Shown piece by piece: positions 8,297-18,019 of a stretch of DNA of 64,000 nt. The notes below the pieces were generated by a model. The model did no database searches. It saw only the letters and a program-made list of their open reading frames with translations, and was not told where the DNA came from. The stretch is from Peristeroidobacter soli (lineage in GTDB: Bacteria; Pseudomonadota; Gammaproteobacteria; Steroidobacterales; Steroidobacteraceae), in assembly GCF_004138485.1 (NCBI RefSeq), contig NZ_RYEV01000008.1:248001-312000 (forward strand), given 5' to 3'. Both the position numbers and the translations under genes were made by a program. Within the stretch, counting starts at the first letter, position 1. Every line of letters begins with the position of its first letter.

Positions 8297-10141
8297 TCAT
8301 TCAACGACGTCGCCAGCCGGCGGCGTCTGGTGGGCGTCTCGCCCTCGGACCCTGTACAGCTTTGCATACGGAGCGTTGTTGAGCTCCGGGAAGCGCACTT
8401 CATCCAGAAGCTGATATTCGGCTGGCACCGTGGCTGCGGGGCTGAGCAACAGATCGTTCGCCAGGCGCGGCTGCTTGACCGTGAAACCGAATCTCAAGGA
8501 GCCGTCCTTCTGCTGCTCGATTTTGAAAGGTCGCAGCAGCACATACTTGACCTGCGGCGCCTCTGTCTCGAGCTGGCGCGCGGTAAGCGTGAGCAGGTGC
8601 TGCACTTCGTTCACTTTCTCAAAGTGTTGAGGAGTCAGCAGGAAGTTGTTGGCGATTACCGAGCAATCGGTGTAGTAGCGGATGTAGTGCCCAGCGTCAG
8701 CGTCCGCCAGCACGATGCCAGGATCGTCCTTGCAGGCTCTGCTGAGCGTGGCAAGAATCGGGCGCGTGTCACGAAAGGAAAGATCGTTGGCCAGCGGCAT
8801 GGGCATCACCAGCTGATGACGCAGCGGCGGGAAATAGAGCAGGAGCATCGCCAGTCCGGCGAGCAGCACGGCCTTCTTGAAATGCTCCGGACGCTGGTTG
8901 CAAAAGTCCTGTAACAGGATGAGCCACGGCAGATAGAGCGCGAAACTGCCGAAGTAGTGCATACGTGCCTGCGCCGACAGCAGTGCCAGCCCCATCAATG
9001 AGGTGACCCAGAACAGCAGTCGTGGGCTGTTGCGATCCCGCCATGCCATGAACACGCACAACGCGGCGGTAAGGGGGGTGATCCAGATCAAATACGAGTA
9101 CATGTTGGACAGGACCACCGTGCCCATTATTTTTGCCAGCTTCAACGGCGGCCGCATCTCGCCGATGCCCTGCAGGTACTCGGGCGTTCCCGCGATGAAG
9201 CTCTGGGCGATCGACAATTCCTTCACGATCGGGATCAACAACAAGGCGCTCACGCCGAGCAACGTGACGATGCCCTTGCGCGTGGGCTGCAGCCGGCTCA
9301 TCAGCACGATGGTGATCGCCGTGCAGAGGGCAATGTAAAGATGAAACCAGGACAGCGTGTAGAACTCGAATCGACCTGTCTGGAATGGCTCGGACGGCAA
9401 CAGGATGGCCAGCGTCGTCGTCAGTAGCGAGATGGCGAAGACGGTGGCGCTGCGAGCCGGCAAGCTGGTCTTCTGCAACCAAAGCACGAACACTGTGGCG
9501 AGCAGCGGCAACTGCAGAATGAACGAGCCATTCTGCACGGAGGGCGCGAGGCCGAGCGCGATAGCGCAGGCAGCCGCATAAATGGGTGTCTTGGGACTGC
9601 GTAGCCAGCCCAGCCCGCCCGCGAGCGCGGCCAGAATGAATATGAACTCGGCGTAGTGATGGTCGATCTGTCCCAAGCCGTGTAGCAGTTGAGTGGTAGG
9701 CGCCAGGGCGAGGCAGAGTGCCGCCAGCAAGGTCACTGGGTTCGATAGCGCCATTTGGCGAGCGATCAGGATCAACAGCGCCACGCTCAACAGCACTGCC
9801 GCCACGGGAATCCAGATGAGGATCGCCACCGGGTCGTCGCTGATGCCGACCGCCATCGCGCCGCGCACGATGGTTGCCATGGCGTAGTCGTAGCCCCAAG
9901 GCCAAACCAGCAGGCTGCCTTCGGGGGCGTGAATTTTGCTGTCGAACTCGTAGAAAGACTTTGGATCGTGCACGGTGTCCACGATACGTCGCGCGTGGTA
10001 GAACGCGTCGTTGCCGACCGGCAGATACTCGTCCTTGTATCGGGAAGAGGGATAATTGAGGCTGCACGAGAGCACCGCCAGCGCGCTCGCCAGCAGCCAG
10101 ATCGCGATGAGTGCCCAGGGAATTCGACGTTGCGTTTCCAT
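8297..10141 (-). CDS. STT3/AglB-like GT-C membrane glycosyltransferase (candidate pilin oligosaccharyltransferase)
   Basis: About 614 residues with a dozen hydrophobic helices followed by a soluble C-terminal domain. The first loop has GNDAFYHARR near residue 42, resembling the DxxYH metal-binding motif of STT3/AglB/PglB. GQIDHHYAEF near 160 matches their DHHxxE motif. In the C-terminal domain, ADADAGHYIRYYTDCSVIAN (about 475-495) lies where these enzymes have WWDYG, but both tryptophans are absent. The ATG at 10141 is preferred because it leaves a 132-bp divergent promoter region before the GT87 gene; the frame continues upstream to 10249. Its place beside pilA suggests pilin glycosylation, which is inference. 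It could instead be a PMT/ArnT-like sugar transferase. Confidence 0.6.
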   Translation of the reverse strand: METQRRIPWALIAIWLLASALAVLSCSLNYPSSRYKDEYLPVGNDAFYHARRIVDTVHDPKSFYEFDSKIHAPEGSLLVWPWGYDYAMATIVRGAMAVGISDDPVAILIWIPVAAVLLSVALLILIARQMALSNPVTLLAALCLALAPTTQLLHGLGQIDHHYAEFIFILAALAGGLGWLRSPKTPIYAAACAIALGLAPSVQNGSFILQLPLLATVFVLWLQKTSLPARSATVFAISLLTTTLAILLPSEPFQTGRFEFYTLSWFHLYIALCTAITIVLMSRLQPTRKGIVTLLGVSALLLIPIVKELSIAQSFIAGTPEYLQGIGEMRPPLKLAKIMGTVVLSNMYSYLIWITPLTAALCVFMAWRDRNSPRLLFWVTSLMGLALLSAQARMHYFGSFALYLPWLILLQDFCNQRPEHFKKAVLLAGLAMLLLYFPPLRHQLVMPMPLANDLSFRDTRPILATLSRACKDDPGIVLADADAGHYIRYYTDCSVIANNFLLTPQHFEKVNEVQHLLTLTARQLETEAPQVKYVLLRPFKIEQQKDGSLRFGFTVKQPRLANDLLLSPAATVPAEYQLLDEVRFPELNNAPYAKLYRVRGRDAHQTPPAGDVVE

Positions 10142-10273
10142 GTGGAGGGTCTGCGTCGGGTCCTGTTCGAAAATGTGTGGCGGTTCTCGCGGCCGTACGC
10201 CGGCAATGAGATATGTTAACCGCATGGCTGAAAGCACAGAGCGACTCACACCTCAGTTTTCGTCGCGGCTCCC

Positions 10274-11506
10274 GTGAAAACCATTGCTACCAACTCGGGC
10301 ATTGCAGGACGCGATGCCTTTGCTCCCAGCCGTCCCGCATTGTCGTGCGTCGCCGTGTTCGCGGTGCTGGGCATTTTCGCTTACGTCCCGGCGCTGCTGA
10401 TATTCATCAAGGGAATGCACTGGGACGGACTGTCGATCATCATCGCCAATCGCGATTTCGCCAACTACTGGTTGGCCGGTCGCATGGTGCTGGCCGGCCA
10501 GCAGCAGGACTTGTTCAGTCAGCCCGTCTACTTCGCGCACATGCAAGCGCTGTTCGGCAGTCAGTACCCGATTCACAACTGGGGCTATCCGCCGCACTTT
10601 CTGCTGTTGTTGTGGCCCCTGGGATGGCTCGGCTTCAAGTCGGGACTGATCGTGTTTCTGAGCGCCACCTTTCTGTTGTTTGCCGCCGCGGTCGTACTGT
10701 TCCGCCGCGAGTACGCTCCGCAATCGGATTGGCGCATCCTGTTGCTCGCCTTGACGGGATATGTGCTGATGATGGTGGATACCGCGCAGAACGGCTTTCT
10801 CACCTCGGCGCTATTGCTGTTCGGATTGGCCGCGATGCGACGCCATCCGGTGCTGAGCGGCATAGCGTTCGCGTTCCTCACCATCAAGCCGCAGTTGGGC
10901 TTTCTGCTGCCGGTACTGTTGGTATTCGATCGCAATTGGCGAGCGATCGGTTGGACGGCATTCTTTTGCGCGGTGCTGGTGGGGCTGTCGATCGCCCTGT
11001 TCGGACTCGAGAGCTGGACGGCTTATCTCACCGAGACCGTTGCCTATCAGCGCTTGGTGATGACGCACTGGAGCGGAATCTTTCTGGCGATGATGCCGAC
11101 TGTGTTCGGCAGCGTGCGCGCTCTCGGTTTTTCTCCTGCCTTGGCTTATGCGATCCAGTGGCCGGTTACTGTGATTGCGGCGATCGGCATCGTCTGGCTG
11201 TTGTGGAAAGAAACCGATCCACTGCGGAGAATGTTCTACCTGGTGTGCGGGACCTTCGTCATCTCTCCCTACGCATTCAATTACGACATGGGGGCCTTGA
11301 GCGCGGTGACGGCGATATTGGTCGGTTCGCAGAGGCTGACCCGGCCGGCGGCTATTTTCTTGGGTGTGGCCGCGGCCATTGCGCCAGCGGTCATGAACCT
11401 GGGAAGAGCGGGCCTGCCGATCACCCCGGTGCTGTTGATGGCAGCGCTGCTCAGTCTGGCGTTGGAAGGCGCACGACGCGCGCCGGAAACTTCAGTCCCC
11501 GCCTGA
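10274..11506 (+). CDS. GT87-family (DUF2029) membrane glycosyltransferase
   Basis: The 410-residue polytopic protein has an N-terminal helix, then RDFANYWLAGRMVLAGQ in the first periplasmic loop and the WGYPPHFLLLLWPLGWL helix. This is the pattern of GT87/DUF2029 polyprenyl-phosphate-dependent mannosyl- or arabinofuranosyl-transferases. LTIKPQLGFLLPVLL is another family block. The start is a GTG. It is divergent from the STT3-like gene and convergent with the methyltransferase (6 bp between stops). It probably uses a lipid-linked sugar, as made by the neighbouring GT2 enzyme; the acceptor is unknown. Confidence 0.75.
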   Translation: MKTIATNSGIAGRDAFAPSRPALSCVAVFAVLGIFAYVPALLIFIKGMHWDGLSIIIANRDFANYWLAGRMVLAGQQQDLFSQPVYFAHMQALFGSQYPIHNWGYPPHFLLLLWPLGWLGFKSGLIVFLSATFLLFAAAVVLFRREYAPQSDWRILLLALTGYVLMMVDTAQNGFLTSALLLFGLAAMRRHPVLSGIAFAFLTIKPQLGFLLPVLLVFDRNWRAIGWTAFFCAVLVGLSIALFGLESWTAYLTETVAYQRLVMTHWSGIFLAMMPTVFGSVRALGFSPALAYAIQWPVTVIAAIGIVWLLWKETDPLRRMFYLVCGTFVISPYAFNYDMGALSAVTAILVGSQRLTRPAAIFLGVAAAIAPAVMNLGRAGLPITPVLLMAALLSLALEGARRAPETSVPA

Positions 11507-11512
11507 CCTATC

Positions 11513-12208
11513 TCACTTCCGGCAGACCACCAGCAGGTTCTTGCCGAACCACCGCTGGGTCAGCGCATCCAGCGCGCGGCTCAGTGGAAACACGGCGCGG
11601 TCGTACAGCTTGAGCGCGGCCATGCTCACATCGCCGTTTTTGTTGCCGATCAGTTTGAAGAGCAGCGTCGCGAAATAGCCGATCGAATCCGCATACGCGA
11701 CTCGTTCGATGTGAAAGCCCGCAGCGCTCACCCGCTGCGTGAGCGATTGATGGGTGTAACGGCGTATGTGACCGACCTTCGCATCCATGCTCGTGTAAAG
11801 CACCTGAAATGCTGGCACGTAGATCAGCAGTTTGCCGGTGGGCACGAGTTTCTCATGCAGGCTTCGTAACGCCGCCGCATCGTCTTCGATGTGCTCCAGT
11901 ACGTTCAGCGTATAGATGTAGTCGAACGATGCGTCGGGCAGCTCGTCGGTCGATCCGGCAACGCGCAGGCCCTGTGAGCGCAGTCGTTGCTGCAAGAGCT
12001 GATCCGGCTCGAGCGCGGTGATGTCCATGCCCTGCTTGCTCAGCGGACCGGCGAATTGACCGCCGCCGGCACCGAAATCCAGAACCTTGCCGCGCGCGGG
12101 GGCATGCTTGCGCACGGTGTCGAGCAGATAGCGGTTGTAATTCACCGCCTCCTGCATCACTTCGAGGTTGTCGACGCCGGTGTACGCTTGTTGTTGCATG
12201 TCCGTCAT
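11513..12208 (-). CDS. Class I SAM-dependent methyltransferase
   Basis: 231 residues from an ATG that overlaps the gtrA-like stop as ATGA, which implies translational coupling. Motif I is VLDFGAGGGQFAGPL, with acidic residues after strand 2 (ITALEPDQ) and FDYIYTLNVLEHIEDD as the post-II region, typical of Methyltransf_11/23 enzymes. Such enzymes in glycan clusters often methylate a sugar or act on a lipid carrier; the substrate here is not readable. A conserved helix region near the C-terminus (FATLLFKLIGNKNGDVS) may be a membrane contact. Last gene of the GT2-GtrA-methyltransferase operon. Confidence 0.8.
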   Translation of the reverse strand: MTDMQQQAYTGVDNLEVMQEAVNYNRYLLDTVRKHAPARGKVLDFGAGGGQFAGPLSKQGMDITALEPDQLLQQRLRSQGLRVAGSTDELPDASFDYIYTLNVLEHIEDDAAALRSLHEKLVPTGKLLIYVPAFQVLYTSMDAKVGHIRRYTHQSLTQRVSAAGFHIERVAYADSIGYFATLLFKLIGNKNGDVSMAALKLYDRAVFPLSRALDALTQRWFGKNLLVVCRK

Positions 12209-12660
12209 CCGCTCTTGCTCAAGCGAAATCGCGAGTAGAGCCACTTGCTGCTCAACACGTAGTTGAAAACGAAGCCGCCGACGGCGCCGATGGCGAGCGG
12301 TATCACTGGCACCCTGGCGAATTGCGGCAACACCGCCAGGCATACGCCGAAGATGCCGAGGTTGATCAGTGCGCCGCCGCCCTGGATGGCCGTGTAAAGA
12401 AAAGCTTCCGTTGATCGGCGCTGCAAACCGCGATCGGCAAAGGTGTGCTTACGGTTCAGCGCCCAGGTAGTCAGCACCGCGGTGAGGAACGATGGAATGC
12501 GCGCCTGCCACGGTGACCACGCGGCATACAGCGTAAGCATAGTGAGGATGACTGCCTCGATGACGAAACCGACGCCACCTACCGCGAGAAAGCTCAGGAT
12601 TTCGCGAAGTGTTCGGCGCGCCGGCGCAGGCGACGACACTGCGCCGCTGCCGCCATTCAT
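12205..12660 (-). CDS. GtrA-like membrane protein (flippase-type)
   Basis: 151 residues with four predicted transmembrane helices and the family pattern FLAVGGVGFVIEAVILTML, LNRKHTFADRG and VGGFVFNYVLSSKWLYS. GtrA/DPMS_TM proteins help move polyprenyl-phosphate-linked sugars across the inner membrane or anchor a dolichol-phosphate-mannose-type synthase. The ATG at 12660 overlaps the GT2 stop (ATGA), as the downstream gene does in turn, so the three genes are tightly coupled. A longer frame to 12867 exists but would overlap the GT2 gene by 200 bp and has no family similarity. Confidence 0.82.
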   Translation of the reverse strand: MNGGSGAVSSPAPARRTLREILSFLAVGGVGFVIEAVILTMLTLYAAWSPWQARIPSFLTAVLTTWALNRKHTFADRGLQRRSTEAFLYTAIQGGGALINLGIFGVCLAVLPQFARVPVIPLAIGAVGGFVFNYVLSSKWLYSRFRLSKSG

Positions 12661-13670
12661 GATGGCCGCCGCCGCTCTCGAAACGTCGGTCCCTGCAATC
12701 CCAGGTAGTGCAGACGTTTCATCTCGCGCCGGCTGAGCGTCACGGTGTCCAGGATCAAGCCGGAGATGAAAGCCACCGCCGCCAGGATCATCGTGCCCAC
12801 CGCCAACACGGCTGTCGGCAGTCGCGGCACCAGGCCGGTCTCGATGTAAGTTGCCACCACGGGCCAACCGAGAAGCAGCGAGGCTACGAACAGCGCCAGC
12901 GCCACCAGCGAGAAGAACTGCATCGGCCGTTCTTCCTTCACCAGATAGACGATGGTACGCAGAATCCGGAAGCCATCGCGAAACGTATTGAGCTTGCTCT
13001 GCGAGCCAGGCGGACGATCGCGATACGGCGTCTGAACTTCCGCGAGCGGTAAGCGCAGCTCCAGCGCGTGTACCGTCAATTCCGTTTCGGTTTCGAAGCC
13101 GCTCGCGAGCGCCGGGAAAGATTTGACGAAGCGACGCGAGAACACGCGGTAGCCCGACAGCATGTCCTTGATGCGATTGCCGAAGATGGCTGCGACGGTG
13201 CCGGTCAGCAACCTGTTGCCGAAGACGTGGCCCGGTCGAAACGCCAGGGTCGATACGGGGACGCGTGCGCCGTTGACCATGTCGAGCGAGTTGGAGAGCA
13301 ACGTGTCGACCATGACGGCCGCGCTCGCCGCATCGTAGGTGCCGTCGCCGTCGACGAGCACATACGCTTCGGCTTCGATGTCAGCGAACATGCGGCGCAC
13401 CACGTTGCCCTTGCCCTGGAAGGTTTCGGTGCGAACGATGGCGCCGGCGCGCGCGGCACGAGCCTTGGTGTCGTCCTTCGAATTGTTGTCGTAAACGTAG
13501 ATGAGGGCCGTCGGCAACGCCGTGGCAAAGTCCTTGACCACGCCCTCGATCGCTTCCGCCTCGTTGTAACACGGGATCAGCACCGCGATACGCGGCGCCA
13601 GCGCGGCGATGTTTGCCGCCGCCGTCCTTTGCGTTACGTCGGGATTGAACGAGGCGGGAGTGGAAGTCAT
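12657..13670 (-). CDS. GT2 family glycosyltransferase, polyprenyl-phosphate-sugar synthase type
   Basis: The 337-residue protein has a GT-A domain (about 25-245) with IAVLIPCYNEAEAI at the N-terminal strand, the DNNSKDDT motif, a DGDGTYD metal/nucleotide-sugar motif and the GSQSKLNTFRDGFRI segment seen in DPM1/GtrB-like enzymes. Two C-terminal helices (about 255-320) anchor it in the inner membrane. It most likely moves a sugar from a nucleotide donor to undecaprenyl phosphate for the GT-C enzymes nearby. First gene of the GT2-GtrA-methyltransferase operon, 15 bp from the end of pilR. Confidence 0.85.
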   Translation of the reverse strand: MTSTPASFNPDVTQRTAAANIAALAPRIAVLIPCYNEAEAIEGVVKDFATALPTALIYVYDNNSKDDTKARAARAGAIVRTETFQGKGNVVRRMFADIEAEAYVLVDGDGTYDAASAAVMVDTLLSNSLDMVNGARVPVSTLAFRPGHVFGNRLLTGTVAAIFGNRIKDMLSGYRVFSRRFVKSFPALASGFETETELTVHALELRLPLAEVQTPYRDRPPGSQSKLNTFRDGFRILRTIVYLVKEERPMQFFSLVALALFVASLLLGWPVVATYIETGLVPRLPTAVLAVGTMILAAVAFISGLILDTVTLSRREMKRLHYLGLQGPTFRERRRPS

Positions 13671-13685
13671 GACTTCAGGGCGCCG

Positions 13686-15041
13686 TTATTCGATGCCGAG
13701 CTTCTTGATCCGATACCGCAGCGACCGAAACGTCATGCCCAGCAACTGCGCCGCCTTGGTCTTGTTATAACGCGTCTGTTCGAGCGCGCGCACGATGGCG
13801 TCGCGCTCGATGTCTTCCAGTGCGTCACCGAGACGTTCGCCGGGCGCGACGCTGTTGGGAATGGCCACTTCCGTCGCGGCGACTTTGGGGCGCAACTGCA
13901 GATCGCCTGCGTCGATCACGCCGTTCACGCACAGCGTGGCGGCGCGTTCGAGCACGTTTTCCAGCTCGCGCACGTTGCCGGGGAAGTGATATTCGCGCAG
14001 CGCCTTCGACGCGGCTTCGGTAATGCGCAATGACCGATTGCCGATCTGCCGGCCCAGGCGCGTGATGATCGAATCGACCAGCTCATCGATGTCTTCCAGG
14101 CGCTCGCGCAGCGGCGGCACGCGGATCTCGATGACGTTGACCCGATAGAACAGGTCTTCGCGGAATTTTCCTTCCGCGACCTGTGCGGCGAGATTCTTGT
14201 GAGTCGCCGACAGGATGCGCACGTCGATGGGCTGCTCGCGCGATTCACCGACCGGCCGGACGGTTTTCTCCTGGATCACGCGCAGCAGTTTCACCTGCAT
14301 GTGCAGTGGCAGGTCCGCGATTTCGTCCAGGAACAGCGTGCCGCCCTCGGCGGACTGAATCAGACCTTGCTTGTCCGCGACCGCGCCAGTGAAGCTGCCC
14401 TTGCGATGGCCGAACAGCTCGCTCTCCATCAGCTCGGTGGGGATGGCGCCGCAGTTCACGGGCACGAACGGCCCTTCGCGACGCGGACCCGCTTCGTGAA
14501 TCAGATGCGCGACCAGTTCCTTGCCGGTGCCCGACTCGCCGTATACGTGCACGGGCGCCTGGCTGCGCGCGACGCGCTCGATCATTTCGCGTAATTGTTC
14601 CATCACGCGCGAGCTGCCGAGCAACTTCACCTGCGGCAGCTGGATGGTGCTCTCGATGCTTTCGCCCAGCTTGAGCGTGGCGACGATCAGCTTGCGTAGC
14701 GCGGCCACGTCGACCGGCTTCGAAATGAAATCGAACGCGCCCAGCTTGAGCGCGCGCACGGCGGTTTCGACGTTGCCGTGCGCGGTGATGACGGCCACCG
14801 GGATTTGCGGCTTATGCGTCTGGATCCACTCGACCAGGCTCAGCCCGTCGCCGTCGGGCAGGCGCATGTCGGTCAGACACAGGTCGAAAGAATTGGCGCG
14901 CAGCTCACGGGTGGCCGCGGCGATCGTGTCGGCCGCGGTCACGTCGAGATTCATTCGTTCGAGCGTGATGCTCAGCAGCTCGCGGATGTCCGGCTCATCG
15001 TCCACGACGAGCGCGCGGGGCTTCTTCACTGGGTTTCCCAA
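13686..15041 (-). CDS. pilR: Sigma-54-dependent response regulator of pilin expression
   Basis: The 451-residue NtrC-class activator has a receiver domain (acidic D14/D15, phospho-acceptor D58 in LTDMRLP, K108), an AAA+ domain with Walker A GESGTGKE near 168-175, and GSFTGA at 215-220, a serine variant of the sigma-54-contacting GAFTGA loop. Walker B is [10 protein letters not shown], and a Fis-type helix-turn-helix ends in [19 protein letters not shown]. It should activate RpoN at the pilA promoter. It overlaps the end of pilS by 16 bp and is co-transcribed with it. Confidence 0.95.
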   Translation of the reverse strand: MGNPVKKPRALVVDDEPDIRELLSITLERMNLDVTAADTIAAATRELRANSFDLCLTDMRLPDGDGLSLVEWIQTHKPQIPVAVITAHGNVETAVRALKLGAFDFISKPVDVAALRKLIVATLKLGESIESTIQLPQVKLLGSSRVMEQLREMIERVARSQAPVHVYGESGTGKELVAHLIHEAGPRREGPFVPVNCGAIPTELMESELFGHRKGSFTGAVADKQGLIQSAEGGTLFLDEIADLPLHMQVKLLRVIQEKTVRPVGESREQPIDVRILSATHKNLAAQVAEGKFREDLFYRVNVIEIRVPPLRERLEDIDELVDSIITRLGRQIGNRSLRITEAASKALREYHFPGNVRELENVLERAATLCVNGVIDAGDLQLRPKVAATEVAIPNSVAPGERLGDALEDIERDAIVRALEQTRYNKTKAAQLLGMTFRSLRYRIKKLGIE

Positions 15042-16708
15042 CGTTGAGGATCGGCGAACACGAGACGGAAAATACTACCACCCCCGGAGCGGGGCTCATA
15101 AATCAGCACGGCGCGATTGCACTGAGCCAACTCCCTGGCGATGAACAGTCCGAGGCCCGTGCCACCTTTGCCGGCCGTGAAAAACGGCTCGAAAATTCGT
15201 TCTGCGTCGGTCGCCGTGATGCCCGGACCGCGGTCCAGCACCTCCAGCATCGGCCGCTCCGAGGTCGGCATGCGGCCGGTACGGATCTCGATCGCATCAT
15301 TGGAATCGAATTTGCGGCCGTATTTCAGTGCGTTCTCGCACAGATTCCACATCAGCTGATGCAGATGCGACGGATCGATGCGCACTTCCAGCTCCGGCGC
15401 CGAGGTGGTGATGTACAGCTTGCTGGCATCGACCTGCGAGGTCTGCCGGAATTCGCCGATGAAGTCCTCCAGCCAGCCGTTCAGCTCGATGCGCTCCTGG
15501 CGCGTCGAATCCCTGCGTGACAGTTGCAGGACGTTGTTGATGATCAGGCTGATGCGCTCGCCGTTCTTGGTGATGATGTCGGTCAGGCGGCGCTCCTGGG
15601 CAGTGAGCTGCGGCGCCTCGGCGAGCAATTGCGCGGCGTGACTCATCGCGCCTACCGGATTGCGGATTTCGTGCGCGATGCTGGCGCTGAGCCGACCCAG
15701 CGCGGCCAGTTTCGATTGCTGAACGCGCTCGGCGATCAACGTGGTGTCTTCGAGAAAGATCAGCGTCGGACCGCCGCCGCCACTGCTGCGCAAGGACACG
15801 AAGTGTGGCTGCACCAGGCTGCTGCCGTCGGAGGTGAGCAACGACAGCGAGCTCAGCTGCCAGTCGTACGAGTGCCGACGCCAGGTATCGAGTAAATACA
15901 ACAAGCGCGGCGAGACTTCACCGAGCGGCGTGCCCGCGGCCACTTCGCTGCCATTCAACATCGAGGCCGCCGATTCGTTGATCAGACGAATCATGTCGTG
16001 GTCATCCACGACCAGAATACTCTCACGCAGATGCTGGACGATGAATTGATTCAGCTCGGCGAGATTGGCGACGTCCACTTCGCGCTGGCGAACGCGCTCT
16101 TCGCTTTCACGCAGGCTGCGCGCCAGCGGTCCTACGCCCAGCGTGACGATGAACATCAGCGCGCCGACGATGCCCGCCGACGCGAAATCCGCCGGATCGC
16201 TGCGCGCCGCGAGCGTCGTGAAAGCCTGCTGTAACAAAAGCGCCAGCGCCGCGACGGCCGCAAACAGCAGTGCCAGTCGCTGTCCGACGACAAAGCTCGC
16301 CGCACCAATAGGCAGCACCAGCAGCGCGCCGAGGCCGCTGTTCATGCCGCCGCTGGAGTAGGTGAGCAAGGAAATCGCCAGCACGTCGATACTGACGTTG
16401 AATGCGGTCTGCACCAGCCGGTCGGGCCAGCGCCGCCGCAAGGTCGGAATGGACAGCGCGGCGAACAGGAAGTACGCGATGCTGGTGAAGAAAAACAGCT
16501 GCGCACTCGCCTGTCCGACCAGCCGAGGGTTGAGTGTCCAGTACAGCACCATCAACAGCAGCGGAATCAGCAGCCGAAACAGATTGACCAGCGCCAGCAC
16601 GCGCCAGGCCAGCTCCTCCGAGGAGCCCCAGGGCAAGGCGGGCGAGGGCTCGGCCTGCGGCTGGGCCAGCGGCGGTTCGCCGATTTTCAATGAGGGCTCC
16701 GAGGACAT
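15026..16708 (-). CDS. pilS: Sensor histidine kinase of the PilS-PilR system
   Basis: The 560-residue kinase has six N-terminal membrane helices (about 38-200), a PAS-like segment (about 225-325), a HisKA H-box [13 protein letters not shown] with phospho-accepting H346, and an HATPase domain with N, G1 (EVLDRGPGI) and G2 ([12 protein letters not shown]) boxes. PilS senses PilA in the inner membrane in Pseudomonas and controls PilR phosphorylation. The divergent sucCD operon begins 103 bp away. Confidence 0.94.
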   Translation of the reverse strand: MSSEPSLKIGEPPLAQPQAEPSPALPWGSSEELAWRVLALVNLFRLLIPLLLMVLYWTLNPRLVGQASAQLFFFTSIAYFLFAALSIPTLRRRWPDRLVQTAFNVSIDVLAISLLTYSSGGMNSGLGALLVLPIGAASFVVGQRLALLFAAVAALALLLQQAFTTLAARSDPADFASAGIVGALMFIVTLGVGPLARSLRESEERVRQREVDVANLAELNQFIVQHLRESILVVDDHDMIRLINESAASMLNGSEVAAGTPLGEVSPRLLYLLDTWRRHSYDWQLSSLSLLTSDGSSLVQPHFVSLRSSGGGGPTLIFLEDTTLIAERVQQSKLAALGRLSASIAHEIRNPVGAMSHAAQLLAEAPQLTAQERRLTDIITKNGERISLIINNVLQLSRRDSTRQERIELNGWLEDFIGEFRQTSQVDASKLYITTSAPELEVRIDPSHLHQLMWNLCENALKYGRKFDSNDAIEIRTGRMPTSERPMLEVLDRGPGITATDAERIFEPFFTAGKGGTGLGLFIARELAQCNRAVLIYEPRSGGGSIFRLVFADPQRWETQ

Positions 16709-16810
16709 TTCTTAGTGATCGTGCCTTTGCATCCAGGCCGAATTCCTCCAGAATACGCGGCCTTTGACTGTCGTTATTTTCACCGACGCGATTTTAACCC
16801 CCAAAGCCCC

Positions 16811-17977
16811 ATGAACCTGCACGAATACCAGTCGAAAGAGTTGTTTGCCAGTTACGGCATCCCGGTCCCCAAAGGCATCGTGGCCGCTACCGGCAGCGAA
16901 GCTGCCGAAGCCGCGCGCAAGCTTGGCGGATCGAAATGGGTCGTCAAGGCACAGGTTCACGCTGGCGGTCGCGGCAAGGCCGGCGGCGTCAAGCTGGTGG
17001 ATTCGCCGGAAGCGGCCGATAAGGCGGCCGAGGCCATGATCGGCCAGCGTCTGGTCACGCATCAGACCGGCCCGGAAGGCCTGCCGATCCGTCAGGTGTA
17101 CGTCGAGCAGGGCTCGAAAATCGCGCGCGAGCTGTACCTCAGCCTGGTGCTCAACCGCGATAAAGGCCACATCGCTTTCATCGCCTCCGCCGCCGGCGGC
17201 ATGGACATCGAGGAAGTCGCCGAGCACACGCCGGAAAAAATCACCCGCGTGAACATCAATCCCGCCACCGGCCTGATGCCCTCGCACGCCCGCGCGATCG
17301 CCTACGGTCTGGAGCTGGAAGGCGAGCAGATCGCCGAGTTCGGCAAGCTCGCGCAGGCACTGTACAAGCTGTACCTGGAGAAGGACTGCGCCCTGCTCGA
17401 AGTCAATCCGCTGATCGTGACCGGCGAAGGCAAGCTGGTGGCGCTCGACGCCAAGATCAACATCGAAGACAACGCGCTGTTCCGTCAGAAAGATCTCGCC
17501 AAGTGGCGCGATGCCAGCCAGGAAGACGCGATGGAGCGCGCCGCGGCCGAGCACGAGCTGAACTACGTGTCGCTCGACGGCAATATCGCTTGCATGGTGA
17601 ACGGCGCCGGCCTCGCGATGGCCACGATGGATCTGGTGCAGCTGCATGGCGGCGCGCCGGCCAACTTCCTCGACGTGGGCGGCGGTGCGACCCGTGAACG
17701 CGTCACCGAGGCATTCAAGCTGATTCTTTCGAACAAGAACGTCGAAGCCATCCTGGTGAACATTTTCGGCGGCATCGTCCGCTGCGACATGATCGCCGAA
17801 GGCATCATTCACGCGGTGAAGGATGTCGGTGTGAGCGTGCCGGTGGTGGTGCGCATCGAAGGCACGAATGCCGAGCTGGGTCGCAAGATCCTGGCCGATT
17901 CCGGCCTCGCGATCACGCCGGCGGCCGACCTTACCGACGCGGCCAAGAAAGTGGTCGCCGCCGCCAAGGCGAAGTAA
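16811..17977 (+). CDS. sucC: Succinyl-CoA synthetase beta subunit (ADP-forming)
   Basis: SucC binds nucleotide and succinate in the TCA-cycle enzyme that converts succinyl-CoA to succinate with ATP formation. The 388-residue protein starts [17 protein letters not shown] at an ATG and has the ATP-grasp lid, the [14 protein letters not shown] motif, LEVNPL, and the C-terminal [17 protein letters not shown] / [16 protein letters not shown] blocks. Length equals the E. coli protein. It lies 42 bp upstream of sucD in an operon divergent from pilS. Confidence 0.97.
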   Translation: MNLHEYQSKELFASYGIPVPKGIVAATGSEAAEAARKLGGSKWVVKAQVHAGGRGKAGGVKLVDSPEAADKAAEAMIGQRLVTHQTGPEGLPIRQVYVEQGSKIARELYLSLVLNRDKGHIAFIASAAGGMDIEEVAEHTPEKITRVNINPATGLMPSHARAIAYGLELEGEQIAEFGKLAQALYKLYLEKDCALLEVNPLIVTGEGKLVALDAKINIEDNALFRQKDLAKWRDASQEDAMERAAAEHELNYVSLDGNIACMVNGAGLAMATMDLVQLHGGAPANFLDVGGGATRERVTEAFKLILSNKNVEAILVNIFGGIVRCDMIAEGIIHAVKDVGVSVPVVVRIEGTNAELGRKILADSGLAITPAADLTDAAKKVVAAAKAK

Positions 17978-18019
17978 GGCGCGCTTACGTTCAACCGTTA
18001 ACAGATATCCAGCACTACC

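Noticed and set aside
12661-12867. N-terminal extension of the GtrA-like protein
   Set aside because: It lies wholly inside the GT2 gene in another frame and has no family similarity; the ATG at 12660 overlaps the GT2 stop as ATGA.
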